Source: Leptasterias polaris
Taxonomy: Eukaryota > Echinodermata > Asteroidea > Forcipulatida > Asteriidae
DNA: 64,000 bases
NCBI GenBank assembly: GCA_037783415.1
Contig: JAZGTN010000177.1
Location: 1 to 64,000, forward strand
Direction of reading: 5' to 3'
The first letter of the stretch is position 1. Each line of letters starts with the position of its first letter. Shown here in pieces: positions 1 through 11,074 of this stretch. A program made the translations under genes and the position numbers. Below the pieces are notes generated by a model that made no database searches, had not been told where the DNA came from, and worked only from the letters and a program-made list of their open reading frames with translations.

Positions 1-100
1 GAGATTAATTCTTTACTAAGAAACATGGGTGTACTGAACAAACTGGTTGATTCTGAGCGTATTCTGAGACGAAAAAAATTCAAACCCCTCAGAATGCGCT
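1..100 (+). repeat. Reference copy of the 100-bp monomer (class A)
   Basis: This copy matches the majority form across the window. Landmarks: GAGATTAATT at 1-10, ACATGGGTG at 24-32, direct repeats of ATTCTGAG at 50-57 and 61-68, an A7 tract at 72-78, AAACCCCTC at 82-90, and AGAATGCGCT at 91-100. GC is 38 of 100. CpG steps lie at 58-59, 70-71 and 97-98. Because 100 is not divisible by 3, the reading frame shifts with each copy, so the monomer cannot encode a repeated peptide of one period. Confidence 0.97.
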
Positions 101-104
101 GAGA
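52..104 (+). other. Inverted repeat (potential hairpin/cruciform) in each class A monomer
   Basis: Bases 52-68 (TCTGAGCGTATTCTGAG) pair with 88-104 (CTCAGAATGCGCTGAGA), giving a 17-bp stem with one G-G mismatch (55/101) and one T-G pair (60/96), around a 19-nt loop that holds the A7 tract. The right arm crosses the monomer boundary, so a following GAGA is needed. The structure recurs in each class A copy. In B, C and G monomers, changes at 61, 62 and 65 weaken the inner stem, although A61G is matched by T95C in B. Dyad symmetry is seen; formation in cells is inferred. Confidence 0.85.
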
Positions 105-400
105 TTAATTCTTTACTAAGAAACATGGGTGTACTGAACAAACTGGTTGATTCTGAGCGTATTCTGAGACGAAAAAAATTCAAACCCCTCAGAATGCGCT
201 GAGATTAATTCTTTACTAAGAAACATGGGTGTACTGAACAAACTGGTTGATTCTGAGCGTATTCTGAGACGAAAAAAATTCAAACCCCTCAAAACGCGCT
301 GAGATTAATTCTTTACTAAGAAACAAGGGTGTACTGAACAAACTGGTTGATTCTGAGCGTGATCGGAGACGAAAAAAATTCAAACCCCTCAAAACGCGCT

Positions 401-768
401 GAGATTAATTCTTTACTAAGAAACAACAGTGTTGGGACCGTACTGGTTGAATCTAAGCGCGATCGGAGATGAAAAAAAATAAAATACCTCAAAACTCCTG
501 TAAACCTGTAAGCCACCAGATGTCAATACACTTTCCAGGTTAAAAAGAACACAACATCCTTTGAGGCACAAAACCAGGTCACAAAACCACAAATACATCA
601 TGTAATCACAAGCAAAGTGGCTAGTGAAGCAAGAGTATTACAAACTAAAACAATTGTATAACAATCTGCGCAGGATTAACCACAAGGATACCACACAGCC
701 AGCTTGTCTTTTGAGTGAATCTAAGCGCGATCGGAGACGAACAAAATTAAAACCCCTCAAAACACGCT
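401..768 (+). repeat. X unit 1 (368-bp divergent insert unit), reference copy
   Basis: X starts as a normal monomer (GAGATTAATTCTTTACTAAG) and diverges after AAACAAC. Bases 448-495 recur at 716-763 (43 of 48 identical, offset 268), so X equals one divergent monomer plus 268 bp. The core, about 498-715, shows no resemblance to the monomer. It contains CCTGTAA twice (497-503, 505-511), CACAAAACCA twice (567-576, 580-589), and a small inverted repeat ATTGT-ATA-ACAAT (653-665). AATAAA at 478-483 occurs here and not in the common monomers. Short minus-strand reading frames of 61 and 66 codons cross it, but they show no domain or coding signal. I see no transposon terminal repeats, tRNA-type promoter boxes or poly(A) tail at the ends. 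Origin unknown. Confidence 0.95.
478..483 (+). other. AATAAA hexamer, X-specific
   Basis: AATAAA within the A/T-rich run at 472-485 matches the canonical eukaryotic polyadenylation hexamer. It recurs at X-relative position 78-83 in every X unit I inspected. There is no strong GT-rich downstream element, so a functional poly(A) site is speculative and chance in A-rich DNA is likely. Confidence 0.2.
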
Positions 769-3700
769 GAGATGAATTTTTTAATAAGAAACAGGGGTGT
801 TGTGAACAAACTGGTTCATTCTGAGCGTATTCTGAGACGAAAAAAATTCAAACCCCTCAGAATGCGCTGAGATTAATTCTTTACTAAGAAACATGGGTGT
901 AGTGAACAAACTGGTTGATTCTGAGCGTATTCTGAGACGAAAAAAATTCAAACCCCTCAGAATGCGCTGAGATTAATTCTTTACTAAGAAACATGGGTGT
1001 ACTGAACAAACTGGTTGATTCTGAGCGTATTCTGAGACGAAAAAAATTCAAACCCCTCAGAATGCGCTGAGATTAATTCTTTACTAAGAAACATGGGTGT
1101 ACTGAACAAACTGGTTGATTCTGAGCGTATTCTGAGACGAAAAAAATTCAAACCCCTCAGAATGCGCTGAGATTAATTCTTTACTAAGAAACATGGGTGT
1201 ACTGAACAAACTGGTTGATTCTGAGCGTGATCGGAGACGAAAAAAATTCAAACCCCTCAGAATGCGCTGAGATTAATTCTTTACTAAGAAACATGGGTGT
1301 ACTGAACAAACTGGTTGATTCTGAGCGTATTCTGAGACGAAAAAAATTCAAACCCCTCAGAATGCGCTGAGATTAATTCTTTACTAAGAAACATGGGTGT
1401 ACTGAACAAACTGGTTGATTCTGAGCGTATTCTGAGACGAAAAAAATTCAAACCCCTCAGAATGCGCTGAGATGAATTTTTTAATAAGAAACAAGGGTGT
1501 ACTGAACAAACTGGTTGATTCTGAGCGTGATCGGAGACGAAAAAAATTCAAACCCCTCAGAATGCGCTGAGATTAATTCTTTACTAAGAAACATGGGTGT
1601 ACTGAACAAACTGGTTGATTCTGAGCGTATTCTGAGACGAAAAAAATTCAAACCCCTCAGAATGCGCTGAGATTAATTCTTTACTAAGAAACATGGGTGT
1701 ACTGAACAAACTGGTTGATTCTGAGCATATTCTGAGACGAAAAATATTCCAACCCCTCAGAATGCGCTGAGATTAATTCTTTACTAAGAAACATGGGTGT
1801 ACTGAACAAACTGGTTGATTCTGAGCGTATTCTGAGACGAAAAAAATTCAAACCCCTCAGAATGCGCTGAGATTAATTCTTTACTAAGAAACATGGGTGT
1901 ACTGAACAAACTGGTTGATTCTGAGCGTGATCGGAGACGAAAAAAATTCAAACCCCTCAGAATGCGCTGAGATTAATTCTTTACTAAGAAACATGGGTGT
2001 ACTGAACAAACTGGTTGATTCTGAGCGTATTCTGAGACGAAAAAAATTCAAACCCCTCAGAATGCGCTGAGATTAATTCTTTACTAAGAAACATGGGTGT
2101 ACTGAACAAACTGGTTGATTCTGAGCGTATTCTGAGACGAAAAAAATTCAAACCCCTCAGAATGCGCTGAGATTATTTCTTTACTAAGTAACATGGGAGT
2201 ACTGAACAAACTGGTTGATTCTGAGCGTATTCTGAGACGAAAAAAATTCAAACCCCTCAGAATGCGCTGAGATTAATTCTTTACTAAGAAACATGGGTGT
2301 ACTGAACAAACTGCTTGATTCTGAGCGTATTCTGAGACGAAAAAAATTCAAACCCCTCAGAATGCGCTGAGATTATTTCTTTACTAAGTAACATGGGAGT
2401 ACTGAACAAACTGGTTGATTCTGAGCGTATTCTGAGACGAAAAAAATTCAAACCCCTCAGAATGCGCTGAGATTAATTCTTTACTAAGAAACATGGGTGT
2501 ACTGAACAAACTGCTTGATTCTGAGCGTATTCTGAGACGAAAAAAATTCAAACCCCTCAGAATGCGCTGAGATTAATTCTTTACTAAGAAACATGGGTGT
2601 ACTGAACAAACTGGTTGATTCTGAGCGTATTCTGAGACGAAAAAAATTCAAACCCCTCAGAATGCGCTGAGATGAATTTTTTAATAAGAAACAAGGGTGT
2701 ACTGAACAAACTGGTTGATTCTGAGCGTGATCGGAGACGAAAAAAATTCAAACCCCTCAAAACGCGCTGAGATTAATTCTTTACTAAGAAACATGGGTGT
2801 ACTGAACAAACTGGTTGATTCTGAGCGTATTCTGAGACGAAAAAAATTCAAACCCCTCAGAATGCGCTGAGATGAATTTTTTAATAAGAAACAAGGGTGT
2901 ACTGAACAAACTGGTTGATTCTGAGCGTGATCGGAGACGAAAAAAATTCAAACCCCTCAAAACGCGCTGAGATTAATTCTTTACTAAGAAACATGGGTGT
3001 ACTGAACAAACTGGTTGATTCTGAGCGTGATCGGAGATGAAAAAAATTCAAACCCCTCAAAACGCGCTGAGATTAATTCTTTACTAAGAAACATGGGTGT
3101 ACTGAACAAACTGGTTGATTCTGAGCGTGATCGGAGACGAAAAAAATTCAAACCCCTCAGAATGCGCTGAGATTAATTCTTTACTAAGAAACATGGGTGT
3201 ACTGAACAAACTGGTTGATTCTGAGCGTATTCTGAGACGAAAAAAATTCAAACCCCTCAGAATGCGCTGAGATTAATTCTTTACTAAGAAACATGGGTGT
3301 ACTGAACAAACTGGTTGATTCTGAGCGTATTCTGAGACGAAAAAAATTCAAACCCCTCAGAATGCGCTGAGATTAATTCTTTACTAAGAAACATGGGTGT
3401 ACTGAACAAACTGGTTGATTCTGAGCGTATTCTGAGACGAAAAAAATTCAAACCCCTCAGAATGCGCTGAGATTAATTCTTTACTAAGAAACATGGGTGT
3501 ACTGAACAAACTGCTTGATTCTGAGCGTATTCTGAGACGAAAAAAATTCAAACCCCTCAGAATGCGCTGAGATTATTTCTTTACTAAGTAACATGGGAGT
3601 ACTGAACAAACTGGTTGATTCTGAGCGTATTCTGAGACGAAAAAAATTCAAACCCCTCAGAATGCGCTGAGATTAATTCTTTACTAAGAAACATGGGTGT

Positions 3701-5168
3701 ACTGAACAAACTGCTTGATTCTGAGCGTATTCTGAGACGAAAAAAATTCAAACCCCTCAGAATGCGCTGAGATTAATTCTTTACTAAGAAACATGGGTGT
3801 ACTGAACAAACTGGTTGATTCTGAGCGTATTCTGAGACGAAAAAAATTCAAACCCCTCAGAATGCGCTGAGATGAATTTTTTAATAAGAAACAAGGGTGT
3901 ACTGAACAAACTGGTTGATTCTGAGCGTGATCGGAGACGAAAAAAATTCAAACCCCTCAAAACGCGCTGAGATTAATTCTTTACTAAGAAACATGGGTGT
4001 ACTGAACAAACTGGTTGATTCTGAGCGTATTCTGAGACGAAAAAAATTCAAACCCCTCAGAATGCGCTGAGATGAATTTTTTAATAAGAAACAAGGGTGT
4101 ACTGAACAAACTGGTTGATTCTGAGCGTGATCGGAGACGAAAAAAATTCAAACCCCTCAAAACGCGCTGAGATTAATTCTTTACTAAGAAACATGGGTGT
4201 ACTGAACAAACTGGTTGATTCTGAGCGTGATCGGAGATGAAAAAAATTCAAACCCCTCAAAACGCGCTGAGATTAATTCTTTACTAAGAAACATGGGTGT
4301 ACTGAACAAACTGGTTGATTCTGAGCGTGATCGGAGACGAAAAAAATTCAAACCCCTCAGAATGCGCTGAGATTAATTCTTTACTAAGAAACATGGGTGT
4401 ACTGAACAAACTGGTTGATTCTGAGCGTATTCTGAGACGAAAAAAATTCAAACCCCTCAGAATGCGCTGAGATTAATTCTTTACTAAGAAACATGGGTGT
4501 ACTGAACAAACTGGTTGATTCTGAGCGTATTCTGAGACGAAAAAAATTCAAACCCCTCAGAATGCGCTGAGATTAATTCTTTACTAAGAAACATGGGTGT
4601 ACTGAACAAACTGGTTGATTCTGAGCGTATTCTGAGACGAAAAAAATTCAAACCCCTCAGAATGCGCTGAGATGAATTTTTTAATAAGAAACAAGGGTGT
4701 ACTGAACAAACTGGTTGATTCTGAGCGTGATCGGAGACGAAAAAAATTCAAACCCCTCAAAACGCGCTGAGATTAATTCTTTACTAAGAAACATGGGTGT
4801 ACTGAACAAACTGGTTGATTCTGAGCGTATTCTGAGACGAAAAAAATTCAAACCCCTCAGAATGCGCTGAGATTAATTCTTTACTAAGAAACATGGGTGT
4901 ACTGAACAAACTGGTTGATTCTGAGCATATTCTGAGACGAAAAAAATTCAAACCCCTCAGAATGCGCTGAGATTAATTCTTTACTAAGAAACATGGGTGT
5001 ACTGAACAAACTGGTTGATTCTGAGCGTATTCTGAGACGAAAAAAATTCAAACCCCTCAAAACGCGCTGAGATTAATTCTTTACTAAGAAACAAGGGTGT
5101 ACTGAACAAACTGGTTGATTCTGAGCGTGATCGGAGACGAAAAAAATTCAAACCCCTCAAAACGCGCT
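769..5168 (+). repeat. Monomer run of HOR 1 (44 monomers)
   Basis: Starts E (769), F (869), A, A, G (1169), A, A, C (1469), matching the start of type I HORs. It ends C (4669), A, CAT (4869), A', B, matching their end. About 29 extra monomers are inserted between. These include D monomers at 2169, 2369 and 3569, and C monomers at 2669, 2869, 3869 and 4069. The CAT monomer at 1669 has a private change in the A tract (AAAATATTCC). Confidence 0.95.
2369..4768 (+). repeat. 1200-bp tandem duplication inside HOR 1
   Basis: Monomers 2369-3468 carry the class order D, GCTT, A, C, A, C, A' with GATCGGAGATG, G, A, A, A. Monomers 3569-4668 repeat the same order at an offset of exactly 1200 bp. The 12th monomers differ (GCTT at 3469, C at 4669), which marks the right end of the match. 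A smaller 200-bp duplication (D, GCTT at 2169 and 2369) lies at the left. Confidence 0.9.
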
Positions 5169-5536
5169 GAGATTAATTCTTTACTAAGAAACAACAGTGT
5201 TGGGACCGTACTGGTTGAATCTAAGCGCGATCGGAGATGAAAAAAAATAAAATACCTCAAAACTCCTGTAAACCTGTAAGCCACCAGATGTCAATACACT
5301 TTCCAGGTTAAAAAGAACACAACATCCTTTGAGGCACAAAACCAGGTCACAAAACCACAAATACATCATGTAATCACAAGCAAAGTGGCTAGTGAAGCAA
5401 GAGTATTACAAACTAAAACAATTGTATAACAATCTGCGCAGGATTAACCACAAGGATACCACACAGCCAGCTTGTCTTTTGAGTGAATCTAAGCGCGATC
5501 GGAGACGAACAAAATTAAAACCCCTCAAAACACGCT
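5169..5536 (+). repeat. X unit 2
   Basis: Same length and sequence as X unit 1 at the sites compared (T at X-position 222, A at 359). Preceded by A' and B; followed by E. Confidence 0.96.
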
Positions 5537-7838
5537 GAGATGAATTTTTTAATAAGAAACAGGGGTGTTGTGAACAAACTGGTTCATTCTGAGCGTATTC
5601 TGAGACGAAAAAAATTCAAACCCCTCAGAATGCGCTGAGATTAATTCTTTACTAAGAAACATGGGTGTACTGAACAAACTGGTTGATTCTGAGCGTATTC
5701 TGAGACGAAAAAAATTCAAACCCCTCAGAATGCGCTGAGATTAATTCTTTACTAAGAAACATGGGTGTACTGAACAAACTGGTTGATTCTGAGCATATTC
5801 TGAGACGAAAAAAATTCAAACCCCTCAGAATGCGCGGAGATTAATTCTTTACTAAGAAACATGGGTGTACTGAACAAACTGGTTGATTCTGAGCGTATTC
5901 TGAGACGAAAAAAATTCAAACCCCTCAGAATGCGCTGAGATTAATTCTTTACTAAGAAACATGGGTGTACTGAACAAACTGGTTGATTCTGAGCGTGATC
6001 GGAGACGAAAAAAATTCAAACCCCTCAGAATGCGCTGAGATTAATTCTTTACTAAGAAACATGGGTGTACTGAACAAACTGGTTGATTCTGAGCGTATTC
6101 TGAGACGAAAAAAATTCAAACCCCTCAGAATGCGCTGAGATTAATTCTTTACTAAGAAACATGGGTGTACTGAACAAACTGGTTGATTCTGAGCGTATTC
6201 TGAGACGAAAAAAATTCAAACCCCTCAGAATGCGCTGAGATGAATTTTTTAATAAGAAACAAGGGTGTACTGAACAAACTGGTTGATTCTGAGCGTGATC
6301 GGAGACGAAAAAAATTCAAACCCCTCAGAATGCGCTGAGATTAATTATTTACTAAGAAACATGGGTGTACTGAACAAACTGGTTGATTCTGAGCGTATTC
6401 TGAGACGAAAAAAATTCAAACCCCTCAGAATGCGCTGAGATTAATTCTTTACTAAGAAACATGGGTGTACTGAACAAACTGGTTGATTCTGAGCGTATTC
6501 TGAGACGAAAAAAATTCAAACCCCTCAGAATGCGCTGAGATGAATTTTTTAATAAGAAACAAGGGTGTACTGAACAAACTGGTTGATTCTGAGCGTGATC
6601 GGAGACGAAAAAAATTCAAACCCCTCAAAACGCGCTGAGATTAATTCTTTACTAAGAAACATGGGTGTACTGAACAAACTGGTTGATTCTGAGCGTATTC
6701 TGAGACGAAAAAAATTCAAACCCCTCAGAATGCGCTGAGATTAATTCTTTACTAAGAAACATGGGTGTACTGAACAAACTGGTTGATTCTGAGCATATTC
6801 TGAGACGAAAAAAATTCAAACCCCTCAGAATGCGCTGAGATTAATTCTTTACTAAGAAACATGGGTGTAGTGAACAAACTGGTTGATTCTGAGCGTATTC
6901 TGAGACGAAAAAAATTCAAACCCCTCAGAATGCGCTGAGATTAATTCTTTACTAAGAAACATGGGTGTACTGAACAAACTGGTTGATTCTGAGCGTATTC
7001 TGAGACGAAAAAAATTCAAACCCCTCAGAATGCGCTGAGATTAATTCTTTACTAAGAAACATGGGTGTACTGAACAAACTGGTTGATTCTGAGCGTATTC
7101 TGAGACGAAAAAAATTCAAACCCCTCAGAATGCGCTGAGATTAATTCTTTACTAAGAAACATGGGTGTACTGAACAAACTGGTTGATTCTGAGCATATTC
7201 TGAGACGAAAAAAATTCAAACCCCTCAGAATGCGCTGAGATTAATTCTTTACTAAGAAACATGGGTGTACTGAACAAACTGGTTGATTCTGAGCGTATTC
7301 TGAGACGAAAAAAATTCAAACCCCTCAGAATGCGCTGAGATGAATTTTTTAATAAGAAACAAGGGTGTACTGAACAAACTGGTTGATTCTGAGCGTGATC
7401 GGAGACGAAAAAAAATTCAAACCCCTCAAAACGCGCTGAGATTAATTCTTTACTAAGAAACATGGGTGTACTGAACAAACTGGTTGATTCTGAGCGTATT
7501 CTGAGACGAAAAAAAATTCAAACCCCTCAGAATGCGCTGAGATTAATTCTTTACTAAGAAACATGGGTGTACTGAACAAACTGGTTGATTCTGAGCATAT
7601 TCTGAGACGAAAAAAATTCAAACCCCTCAGAATGCGCTGAGATTAATTCTTTACTAAGAAACATGGGTGTACTGAACAAACTGGTTGATTCTGAGCGTAT
7701 TCTGAGACGAAAAAAATTCAAACCCCTCAAAACGCGCTGAGATTAATTCTTTACTAAGAAACAAGGGTGTACTGAACAAACTGGTTGATTCTGAGCGTGA
7801 TCGGAGACGAAAAAAATTCAAACCCCTCAAAACGCGCT
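5537..7838 (+). repeat. Monomer run of HOR 2 (23 monomers, +2 bp)
   Basis: E at 5537 is followed by an A monomer rather than the usual F. An F-type monomer (GTAGTG) appears instead at 6837 with no X nearby. CAT monomers lie at 5737 (ending GCGCGGAG), 6737, 7137 and about 7539; C monomers at 6237, 6537 and 7337. The A7 tract is A8 at 7408-7415 and 7509-7516, which accounts for the 2-bp excess. Confidence 0.94.
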
Positions 7839-8206
7839 GAGATTAATTCTTTACTAAGAAACAACAGTGTTGGGACCGTACTGGTTGAATCTAAGCGCGA
7901 TCGGAGATGAAAAAAAATAAAATACCTCAAAACTCCTGTAAACCTGTAAGCCACCAGATGTCAATACACTTTCCAGGTTAAAAAGAACACAACATCCTTT
8001 GAGGCACAAAACCAGGTCACAAAACCACAAATACATCATGTAATCACAAGCAAAGTGGCTAGTGAAGCAAGAGTATTACAAACTAAAACAATTGTATAAC
8101 AATCTGCGCAGGATTAACCACAAGGATACCACACAGCCAGCTTGTCTTTTGAGTGAATCTAAGCGCGATCGGAGACGAACAAAATTAAAACCCCTCGAAA
8201 CACGCT
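7839..8206 (+). repeat. X unit 3 (G359 variant)
   Basis: Identical length. Carries G at X-position 359 (8197, CCCCTCGAAAC), the marker of X units that head type II HORs. Confidence 0.96.
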
Positions 8207-9206
8207 GAGATGAATTTTTTAATAAGAAACAGGGGTGTTGTGAACAAACTGGTTCATTCTGAGCGTATTCTGAGACGAAAAAAATTCAAACCCCTCAGAA
8301 TGCGCTGAGATTAATTCTTTACTAAGAAACATGGGTGTAGTGAACAAACTGGTTGATTCTGAGCGTATTCTGAGACGAAAAAAATTCAAACCCCTCAGAA
8401 TGCGCTGAGATTAATTCTTTACTAAGAAACATGGGTGTACTGAACAAACTGGTTGATTCTGAGCGTATTCTGAGACGAAAAAAATTCAAACCCCTCAGAA
8501 TGCGCTGAGATTAATTCTTTACTAAGAAACATGGGTGTACTGAACAAACTGGTTGATTCTGAGCGTATTCTGAGACGAAAAAAATTCAAACCCCTCAGAA
8601 TGCGCTGAGATTAATTCTTTACTAAGAAACATGGGTGTACTGAACAAACTGGTTGATTCTGAGCTTATTCTGAGACGAAAAAAATTCAAACACCTCAGAA
8701 TGCGCTGAGATTAATTCTTTACTAAGAAACATGGGTGTACTGAACAAACTGGTTGATTCTGAGCGTATTCTGAGACGAAAAAAATTCAAACCCCTCAGAA
8801 TGCGCTGAGATTAATTCTTTACTAAGAAACATGGGTGTACTGAACAAACTGGTTGATTCTGAGCGTATTCTGAGACGAAAAAAATTCAAACCCCTCAGAA
8901 TGCGCTGAGATTAATTCTTTACTAAGAAACATGGGTGTACTGAACAAACTGGTTGATTCTGAGCGTATTCTGAGACGAAAAAAATTCAAACCCCTCAGAA
9001 TGCGCTGAGATTAATTCTTTACTAAGAAACATGGGTGTACTGAACAAACTGGTTGATTCTGAGCGTATTCTGAGACGAAAAAAATTCAAACCCCTCAAAA
9101 CGCGCTGAGATTAATTCTTTACTAAGAAACAAGGGTGTACTGAACAAACTGGTTGATTCTGAGCGTGATCGGAGACGAAAAAAATTCAAACCCCTCAAAA
9201 CGCGCT
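8207..9206 (+). repeat. Monomer run of HOR 3 (type II, 10 monomers)
   Basis: Order: E, F, A, A, CTT (8607), A, A, A, A', B. The GCTTATTC monomer in the fifth slot defines type II. A private change (CAAACACCTC) lies in the CTT monomer. Confidence 0.95.
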
Positions 9207-9574
9207 GAGATTAATTCTTTACTAAGAAACAACAGTGTTGGGACCGTACTGGTTGAATCTAAGCGCGATCGGAGATGAAAAAAAATAAAATACCTCAAAA
9301 CTCCTGTAAACCTGTAAGCCACCAGATGTCAATACACTTTCCAGGTTAAAAAGAACACAACATCCTTTGAGGCACAAAACCAGGTCACAAAACCACAAAT
9401 ACATCATGTAATCACAAGCAAAGTGGCTAGTGAAGCAAGAGTATTACAAACTAAAACAATTGTATAACAATCTGCGCAGGATTAACCACAAGGATACCAC
9501 ACAGCCAGCTTGTCTTTTGAGTGAATCTAAGCGCGATCGGAGACGAACAAAATTAAAACCCCTCAAAACACGCT
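9207..9574 (+). repeat. X unit 4
   Basis: A at X-position 359, as in all type I HORs; standard A'-B before and E-F after. Confidence 0.96.
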
Positions 9575-11074
9575 GAGATGAATTTTTTAATAAGAAACAG
9601 GGGTGTTGTGAACAAACTGGTTCATTCTGAGCGTATTCTGAGACGAAAAAAATTCAAACCCCTCAGAATGCGCTGAGATTAATTCTTTACTAAGAAACAT
9701 GGGTGTAGTGAACAAACTGGTTGATTCTGAGCGTATTCTGAGACGAAAAAAATTCAAACCCCTCAGAATGCGCTGAGATTAATTCTTTACTAAGAAACAT
9801 GGGTGTACTGAACAAACTGGTTGATTCTGAGCGTATTCTGAGACGAAAAAAATTCAAACCCCTCAGAATGCGCTGAGATTAATTCTTTACTAAGAAACAT
9901 GGGTGTACTGAACAAACTGGTTGATTCTGAGCGTATTCTGAGACGAAAAAAATTCAAACCCCTCAGAATGCGCTGAGATTAATTCTTTACTAAGAAACAT
10001 GGGTGTACTGAACAAACTGGTTGATTCTGAGCGTGATCGGAGACGAAAAAAATTCAAACCCCTCAGAATGCGCTGAGATTAATTCTTTACTAAGAAACAT
10101 GGGTGTACTGAACAAACTGGTTGATTCTGAGCGTATTCTGAGACGAAAAAAATTCAAACCCCTCAGAATGCGCTGAGATTAATTCTTTACTAAGAAACAT
10201 GGGTGTACTGAACAAACTGGTTGATTCTGAGCGTATTCTGAGACGAAAAAAATTCAAACCCCTCAGAATGCGCTGAGATTAATTTTTTAATAAGAAACAA
10301 GGGTGTACTGAACAAACTGGTTGATTCTGAGCGTGATCGGAGACGAAAAAAATTCAAACCCCTCAGAATGCGCTGAGATTAATTCTTTACTAAGAAACAT
10401 GGGTGTACTGAACAAACTGGTTGATTCTGAGCGTATTCTGAGACGAAAAAAATTCAAACCCCTCAGAATGCGCTGAGATTAATTCTTTACTAAGAAACAT
10501 GGGTGTACTGAACAAACTGGTTGATTCTGAGCGTATTCTGAGACGAAAAAAATTCAAACCCCTCAGAATGCGCTGAGATGAATTTTTTAATAAGAAACAA
10601 GGGTGTACTGAACAAACTGGTTGATTCTGAGCGTGATCGGAGACGAAAAAAATTCAAACCCCTCAAAACGCGCTGAGATTAATTCTTTACTAAGAAACAT
10701 GGGTGTACTGAACAAACTGGTTGATTCTGAGCGTATTCTGAGACGAAAAAAATTCAAACCCCTCAGAATGCGCTGAGATTAATTCTTTACTAAGAAACAT
10801 GGGTGTACTGAACAAACTGGTTGATTCTGAGCATATTCTGAGACGAAAAAAATTCAAACCCCTCAGAATGCGCTGAGATTAATTCTTTACTAAGAAACAT
10901 GGGTGTACTGAACAAACTGGTTGATTCTGAGCGTATTCTGAGACGAAAAAAATTCAAACCCCTCAAAACGCGCTGAGATTAATTCTTTACTAAGAAACAA
11001 GGGTGTACTGAACAAACTGGTTGATTCTGAGCGTGATCGGAGACGAAAAAAATTCAAACCCCTCAAAACGCGCT
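9575..11074 (+). repeat. Monomer run of HOR 4 (type I, 15 monomers)
   Basis: Order: E, F, A, A, G (9975), A, A, C (10275), A, A, C (10575), A, CAT (10775), A', B. The monomer at 10275 is a hybrid: it begins GATTAATT like A, then continues TTTTAATAAG like C. Confidence 0.95.

Larger units (their letters stand above)
1..400 (+). repeat. Left-edge monomer run (A, A, A', B)
   Basis: Four complete monomers form the tail of a HOR whose start lies outside the window. The last two are the standard A'-B pair that precedes an X unit. Confidence 0.96.

Noticed and set aside
51..75. CENP-B box on the minus strand
   Set aside because: The minus strand reads TTTCGTCTCAGAATACG. The TTCG and following A fit the box, but the second essential CGGG does not; the B/C variant TTCGTCTCCGATCACG fits no better.
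81..95. Degenerate telomere repeat (CAAACCCCTCA)
   Set aside because: It occurs once per 100 bp within the monomer and never in short tandem form, so it is ordinary monomer sequence.
449..469. Restriction-like or Dam-type palindrome clusters (GCGCGATCGG)
   Set aside because: A single CGATCG palindrome at each X end is explained by the shared direct repeat and needs no separate function.
316..516. A 66-codon minus-strand frame spanning B monomer and X
   Set aside because: Half of it is translated monomer, overlapping the 61-codon frame in another phase. The copy at X unit 11 changes sequence simply because B is missing there.
416..601. A 61-codon minus-strand frame repeated with each X unit (25 times)
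   Set aside because: It is preserved because the DNA is homogenised, not because a protein is. It runs from X core into monomer-like sequence, has no recognisable domain and no gene context. No ratio of synonymous to other changes can be made from near-identical copies.
653..665. Transcription terminator or operator at ATTGT-ATA-ACAAT
   Set aside because: A 5-bp stem with a 3-nt loop is expected by chance in A/T-rich sequence and is followed by no T tract.
401..768. X unit as a SINE or other transposable element
   Set aside because: No terminal inverted repeats, no tRNA-type A/B boxes seen on either strand, no terminal poly(A), and constant insertion context in all copies. The flanking 48-bp repeat is monomer-derived.
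7152..7478. A 108-codon minus-strand frame, longest in the window
   Set aside because: It exists only because an extra A at 7408-7415 shifts the frame of translated monomers. Similar 88-91 codon frames at 44214-44580 arise from the one-base deletion at 44461, and the 65-codon plus-strand frame at 44402-44599 crosses the same site.
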